From assembly GCA_037138755.1 (NCBI GenBank), contig JBAXHT010000002.1, positions 248,001 to 312,000 of the forward strand: a stretch of 64,000 bases of DNA, read 5' to 3'. The notes under the pieces were generated by a model that was given only the letters and a program-made list of their open reading frames with translations, was not told the origin of the DNA and made no database searches. Below are positions 25,389 to 34,316 of this stretch, piece after piece (within the stretch, counting starts at the first letter, position 1; every line of letters begins with the position of its first letter). The position numbers were made by a program, and so were the translations under genes. Source of the DNA: Armatimonadota bacterium (GTDB taxonomy: Bacteria; Armatimonadota; Fimbriimonadia; Fimbriimonadales; Fimbriimonadaceae).

Positions 25389-25773
25389 TTTTGGATCAAT
25401 ATTGTTTATTTTTCATCTGGGATTTTGATCCCAAACTTGAACTTGACTGACCGTTGCGCCCTCTCCTCACCTCAATCATGGCGAATGTATACAGTGCTTT
25501 CCTCGCTACCCTCATTCCGCAAATGCTCCTCTGGTGGCAACCGCCAACCAGGTTCGGAACCGCCTACCACGGCTTTTTAGGCAGGGTGCTCACTCTCATT
25601 GCAGGTGGAGTTTTTAAGAACGGAGTGAGAGATTTGGTCGCGAGTTTGGGCGTGCACGAGTGAACGGTTTTGGACCCATCGAACATCTCGGCTTCAATTC
25701 CCATTCGGCGCACCCGAACGGGAGGGGCTGATCCCTCACTCCGCCGTCATTTCGCTAACCATCGGCTAGAGAT
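25389..25773. other. Intergenic gap with a degraded tRNA-like stretch
   Basis: About 385 bases between the TetR operon and the ankyrin gene. The only open frame (25454-25663) has no recognisable product or start signal. The one structured item is the tRNA-Glu-like stretch at 25682-25714. The inverted repeat CCCATTCGG/CCGAACGGG near 25700-25722 could be a weak hairpin. Confidence 0.5.
25682..25714 (+). repeat. Degraded tRNA-Glu 3'-end copy 2
   Basis: Aligned without gaps to 20830-20862, 26 of 33 positions agree, including AACATC, TTCAA, TCCC and TTCGG. It is further decayed than copy 1 and ends in CACC where the tRNA has TACCA. Confidence 0.6.
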
Positions 25774-26370
25774 CTAGCCGCCACCCTTCACAAACGGATT
25801 GGGCTTCATCTCGAGCTTCTTGATCGACTGCAAGTATGAGAGCATTGTGTCTGCCTCCTTTCCGGCGAGTTGGGCATGGAAATGGAGCGTAAATCCGTGC
25901 GGGCCGCGCGAATCAATGAGCTTTGGCTGCAGTGTCAAAAAGGCCTTGACAGCATCCAACTGCCCCATCATGGTCGCGCAAAAGATGTCAATGCGGGCAC
26001 CGCGTTCTAGTAGAAGGCTCACAATGTCGTGTCGTCCCATGTGGGATGCACCTCCAAGTGCCGATTCCCAGTCGCCTGCACCCCAGTCCATGAATCCATT
26101 GATCAGCATGGGCTCACGGTCCAGCAGCTTCTTCGTCATCTCAATGTCTGAGTGAGCGTAAATCACAAAGTCTTCGAGCATCGTTCGGTTCAGCTGGGGC
26201 TTCTTCCAACCGGGCCGAAACCCAGGTGCTGGATAGTCCCGCGTAAAGGGCACTTCCGTTGGTCCCTGACTTTTAGTTTCGTCCCGCCCAAGCCCTAAAC
26301 CAGCGAAGGCGGAGACAGCAGTTCCGCTGACCAAACGAGCGAATGTACGACGCGAATAGGTGTTATCCAT
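25774..26370 (-). CDS. Tat-exported ankyrin-repeat protein
   Basis: From ATG 26370 the protein has about 198 residues. The N-terminus MDNTYSRRTFARLVSG has the twin-arginine pattern (SRRTFA) followed by a hydrophobic stretch, so it is probably exported folded. Two to three ankyrin-like helices follow (LLDREPMLINGFMDWGAGDW, SHMGRHDIVSLLLERGARID, MMGQLDAVKAFL). CATACT on the minus strand (26382-26377) ends exactly 6 nt before this ATG, which supports the shorter start. Binding partner unknown. Confidence 0.82.
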   Translation of the reverse strand: MDNTYSRRTFARLVSGTAVSAFAGLGLGRDETKSQGPTEVPFTRDYPAPGFRPGWKKPQLNRTMLEDFVIYAHSDIEMTKKLLDREPMLINGFMDWGAGDWESALGGASHMGRHDIVSLLLERGARIDIFCATMMGQLDAVKAFLTLQPKLIDSRGPHGFTLHFHAQLAGKEADTMLSYLQSIKKLEMKPNPFVKGGG

Positions 26371-26423
26371 ACCCGGAGTATGACGCGCTCGGTCAAGAAA
26401 CGCCGCCATAATCTGGAACTAGG

Positions 26424-26843
26424 ATGGGTGTTGAAGAGCAGATTCGGGAGCTTTTTGCGAGCCAAAGTCAGGGGAAGCGGCGGGACATGGAAGCTCTGCA
26501 TCGGTTGATCCTTGAAGAGTTCCCTTCGTGTCAGCTTCGGTACCTCGACGGTCGAGACGACTCTGGCAAAACGGTTACGAACCCGAATATCGGCTACGGA
26601 TCGTGCCAAATCAACTACAAAGACGGTTCCTCGCGGGAGTTCTACCGGGTCGGAATGAGCGCGAACACGAGCGGGATTTCGGTTTACATCATGGGTCTCG
26701 AAGACAAGGCTTATCTTGCCAGAACCTACTCTGAAACGATTGGAAAAGCGAAGGTCACTGGCTATTGCATCAAGTTCAAAAGCCTTAAGGACATCGAACT
26801 GGATGTCCTCAAGGCTCTGATTCAGGACACTTTGAGTACCTAA
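26424..26843 (+). CDS. DUF1801 domain protein
   Basis: A 139-residue protein with the DUF1801 (YdhG-like) fold. FYRVGMSANTSGISVYIM is followed by a lysine-rich KVTGYCIKFKSLKDIELDVL segment, which matches the family's end. The N-terminal helix region (LHRLILEEFPS) is also typical. The family is widespread, cytosolic and of unknown function. A CATAAT box lies 11 nt upstream with AACTAGG as possible ribosome site. Its last 4 bases overlap the convergent ankyrin gene. Confidence 0.78.
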   Translation: MGVEEQIRELFASQSQGKRRDMEALHRLILEEFPSCQLRYLDGRDDSGKTVTNPNIGYGSCQINYKDGSSREFYRVGMSANTSGISVYIMGLEDKAYLARTYSETIGKAKVTGYCIKFKSLKDIELDVLKALIQDTLST

Positions 26844-28285
26844 AGATACTGCTTGAGAACCGCGATGACGTCGGTGCGCTTCCCTGCCTGTTCAATCATC
26901 GAAGTTCCGCCGGAATTTGCCGTCGACGATGAATCTGCACCGGCCCCGATAAGTTCCCTCACGACAGCGACGTAATCTCCTTTGGGATTACGGCACCACT
27001 GGGCGCCGTGACAGGCCCAGCCGAGCGGGGGGCTTCCGTGGTGGGCATCTCGAAGATCGAGCGGGACTTTGTCGACTAGCATTCTCACGACTTCAACGTA
27101 GCCGAACCAGCACGCCACATGAAGCGCCGAGCCCGAGTCCATACCGGGGGTGGTTGGGTCGAAGCCCGCCCTTAGCAAGAGCCGCACCGTCTCTGCCTTT
27201 CCGGCTTGCGGAGCTTCCGTGATCATCCGAGCAGAAGCTCCGATTTCGATGGCAGGTTCTTCCGCCAAGATTTTCTCGACCAATGATTCGTCCTCTGCCC
27301 AGGCCGCCGCGATCAGCCGGTCAACGGCACGCGCTCCGCGTTGCAGTTCCGCCGCGACCGCTTGGCTTCCGCGCTCGATGGCGACTTGGAGGGGGGTCTT
27401 TGTAGGACCGAGTTGGTAGGCGTAGATGTGGCCGCCGTTTGATTTTGTAGTCACAAACGGAGCTTCACCCACGTGGACCGAAGCTGATTTCGGGTCCGTT
27501 TCCAAAATAGAACGCATGAGTTCGACATCGTCGAGCACTACCGCCGTAAAGACATCTGGCGTTGCTCCGTGTCGCAGCAGCTCACGCACTACAGGCAGGT
27601 TGTTGATATGATACTGGATCGGCGTGCTCTCGTGGTCGGTATCCCGAATCTCCAGATCAGCGCCTCGCTTGATCAGTAATGCTGCGATTTCGGCGTTCGC
27701 CGCAACGTGCAGCGGCCGCTGGCCGTCGCCGCCTGGGGCGTTGACGCTCGCAGGATCGGCGTCTAGCAATTCGCGAAGAACATCGAGCCGACCCTGAACC
27801 GAGGCTGACCAAACATCGAACCGGGCGCCCACGCCCAGCAAGACATCGACTGTAGAACCGCGAGCGAAATCCAAAGCACTAAAACCGCCCGCCCACCACA
27901 TGGTTCTCGCGTTCGGGTCAGCACCGTGGCGCACTAGGATCGGCAAGAGCCGAGCCGCTTCACGGTGCCGCACGGCCTGGATGATCGGCTGAGCGTCGAA
28001 TGCAAACATGGGGTCGTTGACCCTCTTTCTCAGTGCGGGCTTGTTGGCAAGCAATCGCTCCAAACCGGCAGCATCGCCTTCATCAATCGCTCGGCGAAAC
28101 TGGTCAAGCAGGACTGGAGTTTCGACTTCGGCAATAAGCTTCGGCCAACTGTCAAAGCCGTATTGACGAGCGATACTGAGCTGGGCGTCCGCCAGCTTGG
28201 AGCCAGCAGGAAGGGTGCGGAGGAGTTCTTTCGCACGGGTGCGAAGTTGCCGAACATCGGCATTTTCAGGGAGTTTTTCTGACAT
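26840..28285 (-). CDS. Ankyrin-repeat protein, cytosolic
   Basis: From ATG 28285 the protein has about 481 residues. The N-terminal segment (ADVRQLRTRAKELLR, then SIARQYGFDSWPKLIAEVE) is a helical domain common in front of bacterial ankyrin proteins. Roughly nine ankyrin repeats follow, with typical words such as RPLHVAANAEIAALLIKRGA and GSALHVACWFGYVEVVRMLV. There is no signal peptide. It probably serves as a protein-binding scaffold. An upstream start at 28348 would add 21 residues with no family support. Confidence 0.88.
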   Translation of the reverse strand: MSEKLPENADVRQLRTRAKELLRTLPAGSKLADAQLSIARQYGFDSWPKLIAEVETPVLLDQFRRAIDEGDAAGLERLLANKPALRKRVNDPMFAFDAQPIIQAVRHREAARLLPILVRHGADPNARTMWWAGGFSALDFARGSTVDVLLGVGARFDVWSASVQGRLDVLRELLDADPASVNAPGGDGQRPLHVAANAEIAALLIKRGADLEIRDTDHESTPIQYHINNLPVVRELLRHGATPDVFTAVVLDDVELMRSILETDPKSASVHVGEAPFVTTKSNGGHIYAYQLGPTKTPLQVAIERGSQAVAAELQRGARAVDRLIAAAWAEDESLVEKILAEEPAIEIGASARMITEAPQAGKAETVRLLLRAGFDPTTPGMDSGSALHVACWFGYVEVVRMLVDKVPLDLRDAHHGSPPLGWACHGAQWCRNPKGDYVAVVRELIGAGADSSSTANSGGTSMIEQAGKRTDVIAVLKQYL

Positions 28286-28481
28286 CGATAACCTGTGTTG
28301 TGTGGCTTGTGGTCCGCGAACAAGCAACAACATAGGTCGGCGTAACAATCGACGAACTACTTCAGATGGACTCAGTCCTTCCCGCGGACCCGGAGGCGCT
28401 CCTTGCGCCTCTTGAATTCTATCACAACTAGTTGCTCGCTAGTTTCGTGCACGGCCCATAGAGCAGCTCAAAGGTGTAGAG

Positions 28482-29048
28482 TCATCGATGTTCCAGCCAA
28501 ACATCTCTAAACTCGACTTTCATATCCATTCCACCGTGTAGTTGCAACGCGACTCGACCTTCGAGGCGACCTTTGGGGTCTTCGATGTCGGTGATAATTT
28601 TGCCGTTGAGCTTCACGGTGTAGTGGGTGCCGATTGCGCTAACGTCCAGCTTTGACCATTCGCCTGGCTTAAACTTAGCCGTCGCATGCAACGCGGCATC
28701 TGGCTTGAACACCCAGCCTCGGCCAGCGGTCTCCCAGATTCCGGCGACATCCTCGATGGCGTCGATCTCGGCTTGCATTCCTTTCACGAGCGGTTGCTCG
28801 TTGATGCGCTCGGCTCGAAAGTAGAAGCCGCTGTTTCCGCCCGAGATCCGGAACTGGAGGCGGGCGGTGAAGTCCTTCACTGGCTTTTCGTAGAGCAAGA
28901 TTCCCTGGTCATCCGATTTGGTGCATTCGCCCTTCAGCACTCCTCTCTCGACTGTCCAAGTTCCGCCACCGACGACCTCCCAACCCTTGAGAGATTTGCC
29001 GTCGAAGATCTTGGTCGAGCCTAGGAGAACAAGAGTTGCTGTGATCAT
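28482..29048 (-). CDS. DUF1080 (3-keto-disaccharide hydrolase-like) protein
   Basis: A 188-residue single-domain protein of the DUF1080 family. It has a beta-jelly-roll with IFDGKSLKGWEVVGG at the start, GGNSGFYFRAE in the middle and the closing VALQLHGGMDMKVEFRDVWLE. These domains are abundant in Planctomycetota, Verrucomicrobiota and Armatimonadota and are linked to carbohydrate breakdown; some act on 3-keto-glycosides. The N-terminal hydrophobic stretch (MITATLVLLGS) is short and may be a signal peptide. Confidence 0.88.
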   Translation of the reverse strand: MITATLVLLGSTKIFDGKSLKGWEVVGGGTWTVERGVLKGECTKSDDQGILLYEKPVKDFTARLQFRISGGNSGFYFRAERINEQPLVKGMQAEIDAIEDVAGIWETAGRGWVFKPDAALHATAKFKPGEWSKLDVSAIGTHYTVKLNGKIITDIEDPKGRLEGRVALQLHGGMDMKVEFRDVWLEHR

Positions 29049-29138
29049 AGGCTCAGTTTGGCTTACAATCGGCTCGACAAGAACCTCCGGGCATGAAAAA
29101 CACTTTCCAAAAAAGCAGTTCGTGTTACTATGGAATCA

Positions 29139-31172
29139 ATGGATCTTCGATTCAGCGCAGCCCTCATTGCAATCGCAGTTGCCGCCACTGCAGTGGCAGC
29201 AAACGATGTAAGCACACTCCTGAAATCCAAATCTTGGGAGGCTTCGCTCAAGAAGTCAGTTAAGTCGTATCGGGCCATGACGCCTGAATTCATCCGTGCC
29301 CTCAACGATAAGAACCCTCAAACCAGGGCTCTGGTTGCCCGCGCGATCAGAATCCTTGATACCGAAGGATGTGAGATTCGAGACAATCCCAAAGATGGTA
29401 TCCCGACCTTTCGAGCAGCGGCCCTCGCCGCGCTAGCGAAAAGCGCACGAGACTCAAATCCAACAGTGAGCGAAGAATCAATCTGGACCATGACGTATCT
29501 CGTCAGGAACCGAGAATTTGGCCAACATGGCGAAGCTTGGTCAGATCCCGCCGAAGTCCAACCTGTCATCAATCTTGGTCAGATCGCCATTGGTCCTCTC
29601 GTCAAACTTCTCAGGTTCGATGAGAAGAAGGATAAGCTTGCCTACGCCGCAAAAATAGCCGCCGTACGCGTGCTCTCGAAGTCGAAAGATCCGGCCGCAA
29701 TGGAGGGCCTGGTAGAGCTGATTAAAACCTCCAGCCACTTTCTTGTTTCCGAAGCCATGTATGCACTCGTTAAGTTCGACGACCCACGCGTAGTCGGAAT
29801 TCTGATCAATCGAATGGATGAAGGCATCAACAGCTATTCAGGCACGCCCGGCCTCTGGGCACTCCGAAAAATGAAGGCCCGTGCCATCCCCGAACTTCTG
29901 ATCGCTGCAGAAAAACACCCCAAGCCGAGAGTTCGCGCGAACGCCATTCACTTCTTCTGCCAAACACCAGACCCGAGGTGCATCCCGGTCATTCAGAGGG
30001 CCACCAACGATCCGGACGCAAACATCCGAGTTGCTGCTGCTGAGGCAATGGCATCAAACCACGATCCTGGCAACATCATCTTGCTTAGAAGGATGATCAT
30101 GGATACCCATCTTTTAGCACGAGGGGCAGCCGTAAAGAGCATCGGTTACGTAGGTGGCTCAGCAGATTTCGATCTAGTAGAGCCATTGGCTCGAGAAAAT
30201 TCTCGCTTCATTGGGAACCAAGCGATGTTCGTCCTTACAAAGTTGGACCCCGAACGTGCGGCCAGACAGTTGACTTTGCTTCTGGACGTTCCTAAAGTGC
30301 AGCGTTGGGCAATCGAGTATCTGGATCCAAGCCGCGCCGCTCCCGCTGAGCAAAAGCTAATCAGAATTGCCGAGACAGGTGACGAAGATTCGAAGGTGGC
30401 TGCAATAGAGCTTCTCGGAAAATTACGGTCGGCCGCCGCAATTCCAATCCTCCTCCGGGCTGTCAAAGAACCGGAGCTTTACGCAAGTGCTTTCGAAGCA
30501 CTTGGGCGAATTGGTCCGCCCTCTGTCCCAAGTCTGATCGCGCTGGCCGCAAACAGCCAGGGAAGTGAGGCGTGGCATCTGGCTTTGGCACTTGGAAAGA
30601 CTCGCGACCCACGAGCCTTTGAAACGATTCTTAGCTTTCTGAAGTATCCAATGGTTAGGCTGTCTGCGATCTCAGCCCTTGGGGCCTCCGGCGACCCTCG
30701 AGCCGAGCCCATCATTCTGAGCTATCTCAATAATTCTGCATCCGACGTCCTTTGGTACGCCGCTGAAGCCGCGGGTGAGCTAAAGCTGCGAGCAGCCGTG
30801 CCGCGACTGGTGCAACTGTTATCGCATAAAGGTGACTATGTAGCCTCATCTGCCGCAGAATCTCTAGGCAAAATCGGTGATAAGCATGCCCTCGCCGCTT
30901 TGATCGAAGTCGCCAGCCGCCCTCCCTTTGAAGGCAGGCTTTTCTCCATACAAGCTCTCGGCAAGATCGGGGATCGCTGCGCCGTTCCGCTCTTGATTCA
31001 ACTTCTCGACGCCAAATGGCCCGATAACTCGGAAGCGATCGAAGCTCTGGGGAACATTGGAGATCCGGCCGCGCTCTCGGCGCTTCAAAAACTACTTCTT
31101 TCCGATGATGATCAGCTTGTGAAAGAAGCCACATCCGCCATCGAAGCAATCAAGAGGCGAAACAATCTCTAA
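29139..31172 (+). CDS. Exported HEAT-repeat protein
   Basis: From ATG 29139 the protein has about 677 residues. The leader MDLRFSAALIAIAVAATAVAA is a Sec signal peptide with an AxA site. The rest is a long array of HEAT/PBS-lyase-like repeats of about 30 residues, for example DPRCIPVIQRATNDPDANIR and HKGDYVASSAAESLGKIGD. I prefer 29139 over ATG 29130 because a TACTAT -10 box (29126-29131) overlaps the first ATG and ends 7 nt before the second. It is probably a periplasmic scaffold; no catalytic domain is seen. Confidence 0.88.
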   Translation: MDLRFSAALIAIAVAATAVAANDVSTLLKSKSWEASLKKSVKSYRAMTPEFIRALNDKNPQTRALVARAIRILDTEGCEIRDNPKDGIPTFRAAALAALAKSARDSNPTVSEESIWTMTYLVRNREFGQHGEAWSDPAEVQPVINLGQIAIGPLVKLLRFDEKKDKLAYAAKIAAVRVLSKSKDPAAMEGLVELIKTSSHFLVSEAMYALVKFDDPRVVGILINRMDEGINSYSGTPGLWALRKMKARAIPELLIAAEKHPKPRVRANAIHFFCQTPDPRCIPVIQRATNDPDANIRVAAAEAMASNHDPGNIILLRRMIMDTHLLARGAAVKSIGYVGGSADFDLVEPLARENSRFIGNQAMFVLTKLDPERAARQLTLLLDVPKVQRWAIEYLDPSRAAPAEQKLIRIAETGDEDSKVAAIELLGKLRSAAAIPILLRAVKEPELYASAFEALGRIGPPSVPSLIALAANSQGSEAWHLALALGKTRDPRAFETILSFLKYPMVRLSAISALGASGDPRAEPIILSYLNNSASDVLWYAAEAAGELKLRAAVPRLVQLLSHKGDYVASSAAESLGKIGDKHALAALIEVASRPPFEGRLFSIQALGKIGDRCAVPLLIQLLDAKWPDNSEAIEALGNIGDPAALSALQKLLLSDDDQLVKEATSAIEAIKRRNNL

Positions 31173-31216
31173 CTAACCTGAGTTACTCACAGGGGTATGC
31201 CGCGTAGAATGCTGCC

Positions 31217-31507
31217 TTAACGAAACTCGATCTGCACCCTAGCTCGCACCCTATCGCCAACCGCAATCGACTCAGCTTTCTGAACAGCAGCCTTCACCGG
31301 AACCAAGAACCGGCCATCCTTCGGCATGATCGAAGTCGTGAACTCCGTCTCCCCGATCCGGGCCAAAACTGGGATGCAACCCCACCCGTACGACGCCCGC
31401 TTTGCTAGAGCCTTGATCGCTTTCGATTCCTCCTCCGGAATCGGTGCAAAGACAAACGGAGCCGGGCCACGCCACTCGATTAGAACGGATTCAAATTCGA
31501 ACTCCAT
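31217..31507 (-). CDS. DUF1905 domain protein
   Basis: A 96-residue protein with the DUF1905 pattern: a beta strand with FESVLIEWRGPAPFVFAPIP, then GWGCIPVLARIGETEFTTSI, then GRFLVPVKAAVQKAESIAVGD. The fold is a small beta barrel. It is often found alone or beside YdeI/OmpD-associated domains; its function is not established. It is convergent with the HEAT-repeat gene 44 bp away. Confidence 0.85.
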   Translation of the reverse strand: MEFEFESVLIEWRGPAPFVFAPIPEEESKAIKALAKRASYGWGCIPVLARIGETEFTTSIMPKDGRFLVPVKAAVQKAESIAVGDRVRARVQIEFR

Positions 31508-31557
31508 CTCGTTTACTGCCCCGTAGTTTATCGCTTTCCATTACAATGCAACTGACA

Positions 31558-31824
31558 ATGAAGCACCTTGGAGACATCAAATCGGCCCGGATGATCCACG
31601 TCAAAGGCTGGTTGTTCCTGCTCTTAGCCGCAATCGCGGTGGCCGGATTGCTCGTGCCAGAGTTCAGATGGCAAAACCTGGCTCTCATCTGCATCGCCAT
31701 CTGGGCTGCCTGCCGGTGGTACTACTATTTGTTCTATGTCATCGAACACTACGTCGACAGCACTTTTCGCTTTGCCAGTGTAAGCGATGCGTTGCGCTAC
31801 CTATTGCGTCGTTCGAAGAAGTAG
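31558..31824 (+). CDS. Small two-helix membrane protein
   Basis: From ATG 31558 the protein has 88 residues. A soluble SARMIHVKG start leads into two membrane helices (LFLLLAAIAVAGLLV and LALICIAIWAACRWYYYLFYVIE) and a short cytoplasmic end (VSDALRYLLRRSKK). I do not know a named family. A TACAAT box at 31542-31547 overlaps the earlier ATG 31546 and ends 10 nt before ATG 31558, so the later start is preferred. The DinB gene follows 10 nt later, possibly with its own promoter. Confidence 0.68.
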   Translation: MKHLGDIKSARMIHVKGWLFLLLAAIAVAGLLVPEFRWQNLALICIAIWAACRWYYYLFYVIEHYVDSTFRFASVSDALRYLLRRSKK

Positions 31825-31834
31825 AATCGGCGCA

Positions 31835-32335
31835 ATGATCGCCCAAATGCTCCTCGACTCCTGGGATCGACAGTGCTCGATTTTGGATTCGGTCGCCTCG
31901 CTGGTGAACGAAGAAAACCGCTACTTCAAGCCATCCGAAGACGGCTGGTCAATCGATCGGCACTTAGCCCATTGTCATAACACGCGCACATTCTTCGTTT
32001 CGCAAGTCGCACCTGACCTGCCGGAGTCCGAACGATTCGGGGTCGATGACGCGGGCGAGATAACGGCGACTCTTGAAACAGTTCGGTCTGCCCTGAGCCA
32101 AAGTTCCCGTGTTATCCGTGATGTTGTTGAGAAGGGCCTAGCGACCGGCGAGCCTCTGGCAGGCGAGAATGTCACCTACGACAATGCGATCTTGCTAATG
32201 CAACATATGGTCTGGCATGAGGGTTGGCACGTAGGACTCATCTTCTTAGCCCTACGACTCCATGGACAGGAGCCACCAGAAGAGTGGGAAGAGCCTAACG
32301 TTTGGGGTCGGTGGAGAACGGAAAGCTGGGAATGA
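31835..32335 (+). CDS. DinB-family metal-binding protein
   Basis: A 166-residue four-helix bundle of the DinB/YfiT-like type. Three His ligands can be seen in SIDRHLAHCHN and MVWHEGWHVGLI. Family members bind a divalent metal and some are thiol transferases; this one cannot be assigned. TAGAAT (31822-31827) ends 7 nt before ATG 31835 and no Shine-Dalgarno is present. This argues against the longer frame from 31787, which would also overlap the upstream gene. Confidence 0.85.
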   Translation: MIAQMLLDSWDRQCSILDSVASLVNEENRYFKPSEDGWSIDRHLAHCHNTRTFFVSQVAPDLPESERFGVDDAGEITATLETVRSALSQSSRVIRDVVEKGLATGEPLAGENVTYDNAILLMQHMVWHEGWHVGLIFLALRLHGQEPPEEWEEPNVWGRWRTESWE

Positions 32336-32340
32336 TCTGG

Positions 32341-32601
32341 CTATCCAATTATCTTTCTTTTCGCAACGGAAAACTCTTCGTCAGTCAGTTGGCCATCTTG
32401 GTGGAGCTGAGCCAATCGCTGTAGCTCAGACACGCCTTCAGACTTCGTTTTTTGATGTACCAGTCCAAGACCCCAACCTATCATTCCAATAATCCACCCG
32501 ATCCAACCAGTCTGAGCGGATACCGCGTTGATCCAACTGCCAAACACAAGGGCAGTTCCAACGATATAGAAAAGCCAACTTACTTTCCCCAATATCAACA
32601 T
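32341..32601 (-). CDS. Small membrane protein with SHOCT domain
   Basis: An 86-residue protein with two hydrophobic segments (about residues 8-27 and 32-48) and a C-terminal SHOCT motif (LQRLAQLHQDGQLTDEEF, then AKRKII). SHOCT is a short helical oligomerisation module found at the ends of many small bacterial proteins. It is convergent with the DinB gene, 5 bp apart. TATACT lies 8 nt before the ATG on the minus strand. Confidence 0.85.
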   Translation of the reverse strand: MLILGKVSWLFYIVGTALVFGSWINAVSAQTGWIGWIIGMIGWGLGLVHQKTKSEGVSELQRLAQLHQDGQLTDEEFSVAKRKIIG

Positions 32602-32650
32602 CTAATCCAAGTATAAATCTATTAGACAACTGATAGGTCTAAACTGAGCT

Positions 32651-33661
32651 ATGAAGCGATTCAATTTGGTGGTTCTCTCCTTGGGGATGGCGGCTATGGC
32701 CGTGCGCCCTGAAGCGCCAGCGGTGGCTGCCGCCAAAACCTTTCTTGGAACATTGACCGATGTGCAACGGCAGGCGGTTCTGGTTCCCTTTTCCTCTGAG
32801 CAAAGGTTTCAATGGGCATATGTTCCGTTGACTCGAAAAGGAATCTCTTGGGCAGAAATGAGTCCTGAGCAGCGGAAGGCAGCCGAACGCCTTCTGGCAT
32901 CCGCACTGAGTAACGAAGGAATTGTCAAAGTTGATGGGATTAGGCAGTTAGAATTGGTTCTCAGGCAGATCGAAAACAACAATATGAACCGCGATCCGGA
33001 GAAGTATTGGTTTGCGATCTATGGAGAACCTTCCTCCTCGGAGAAGTGGGGATGGCGCTACGAGGGGCATCACACTTCGTTGACTTTTGCGTTCGATAGG
33101 GGGATTACGGTTTCCAGCACGCCTCAGTTTCTAGGTTCAAATCCTGGCGAAGTACGCAACGGCGCCAAAGCTGGAACAAAGATTCTGCACAAAGAGCAGG
33201 ATCTTGGCTACGCGCTCCTTAACTCACTCTCTCCTCAACAGCGAAGTCAGGCGATCATTTCCGCGGAGGCGCCCGCAGACATCTTAACGATGAACTCGAT
33301 TCGAGCAAGGATTGACCATAAAGGCGGAACCGCTGCAAGCGAATTCACAAAAGAGCAGCACAAGCTAATCAGGTCGCTTTTGCTTGCTCACTCCGAGATC
33401 CAAGTTCCGAAGGAGCGAGATCGCAGGGTGAACAAGGCATTGAAGGACAAAGGACTTCGATTTGTCTGGATGGGTTCAACAAAGCCAGGGGAGAAGCACT
33501 ATTACCGAGTTCAGGGCGATGGCTTCGTGGTCGAGTACGACAACACTCAGAACGATGCAAATCATATCCATGCGGTTTGGCGAGACTTCAAAGAGGACTT
33601 CGGAGGTGATTCGTTAACCGAACATCTTGAACATTCGCATGGGCACACACATTCTCGATAA
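32651..33661 (+). CDS. DUF3500 protein with His-rich tail
   Basis: A 336-residue protein of the DUF3500 family, with the conserved RFQWAYVPLTRKG near the start, WGWRYEGHHTSLTFAF in the middle and HYYRVQGDGFVVEYDN near the end. The N-terminus looks like a weak signal peptide. The family is of unknown function and often ends with HIHAVWRDFKEDFG, as here. The C-terminal tail is unusually His-rich (HLEHSHGHTH), a possible metal-binding end. TAAACT ends 5 nt before the ATG. The last 23 bases overlap the following GNAT gene. Confidence 0.88.
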   Translation: MKRFNLVVLSLGMAAMAVRPEAPAVAAAKTFLGTLTDVQRQAVLVPFSSEQRFQWAYVPLTRKGISWAEMSPEQRKAAERLLASALSNEGIVKVDGIRQLELVLRQIENNNMNRDPEKYWFAIYGEPSSSEKWGWRYEGHHTSLTFAFDRGITVSSTPQFLGSNPGEVRNGAKAGTKILHKEQDLGYALLNSLSPQQRSQAIISAEAPADILTMNSIRARIDHKGGTAASEFTKEQHKLIRSLLLAHSEIQVPKERDRRVNKALKDKGLRFVWMGSTKPGEKHYYRVQGDGFVVEYDNTQNDANHIHAVWRDFKEDFGGDSLTEHLEHSHGHTHSR

Positions 33662-34316
33662 TCCGATGTACAATGCGCTCCTCACGGGGCACGCCTCAGT
33701 CGCGGCTGGAAAAAGGCTTGCCCGGCGATTCCCTTCTCAAGTTGCACCTTTCGGTGGCCTCGCCCCAGGTGGAGAGGCTGACCTGTTGCCGTTGTTTGAA
33801 CCTGGTGAGCAGGCCGTTCTTGTAGGAGAATCGCCAGTTGATCAAGGTGGTTGGAGGGTCATCAAGACGTTCGATGTCATCCAGATGACAATGGGAGCAA
33901 CTCAATCGGTTTCCGAATCACCTTCGATTCAATTACTGACCACATCTGACGTTCCTGCAATGCTAAAGCTGACATCACTTGTGTATCCGAGCTACTTCCG
34001 TGCGGAGACAGCACGGCTCGGCGAGTACTGCGGAATCTTCGAAGGGGAAGACCTGATTGCCATGGCGGGAATCCGAATGAAGCTTCCTGGGTACGAAGAA
34101 GTGAGCGCGATCTGCACTCACCTCGACCACCGTGGCAAGGGCTTGGGGCAGAAGGTCACCAACTTCATGCTTCAAAGAATCATATCCAGAGGCAATACCC
34201 CGTTTCTCCATACCGAGTCCGACAATCCGGCCCAACAGATGTACAAGAAGCTCGGCTTCGAACCAAGGGCACTTCTGCCCGTCAAGGTCTTGGTGCGAAC
34301 TACTCTTCCGAGCTAG
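33639..34316 (+). CDS. GNAT-family N-acetyltransferase
   Basis: From ATG 33639 the protein has about 225 residues. The N-terminal half (NPMYNALLTGHASVA) is typical of FR47-like GNATs. The acetyl-CoA site is LDHRGKGLGQKVTNFML (motif A, R/Q-x-x-G-x-G) and motif B is NPAQQMYKKLGFE. The substrate is unknown. The start lies within the 3' end of the DUF3500 gene in another frame, so translation is probably coupled. The 3' end overlaps the convergent SPFH gene by 17 bases. Confidence 0.85.
   Translation: MGTHILDNPMYNALLTGHASVAAGKRLARRFPSQVAPFGGLAPGGEADLLPLFEPGEQAVLVGESPVDQGGWRVIKTFDVIQMTMGATQSVSESPSIQLLTTSDVPAMLKLTSLVYPSYFRAETARLGEYCGIFEGEDLIAMAGIRMKLPGYEEVSAICTHLDHRGKGLGQKVTNFMLQRIISRGNTPFLHTESDNPAQQMYKKLGFEPRALLPVKVLVRTTLPS

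Noticed and set aside
25454-25663. 69-codon frame downstream of the TetR-operon palindrome
   Set aside because: No ribosome site, -10 box or recognisable product; composition fits non-coding DNA.
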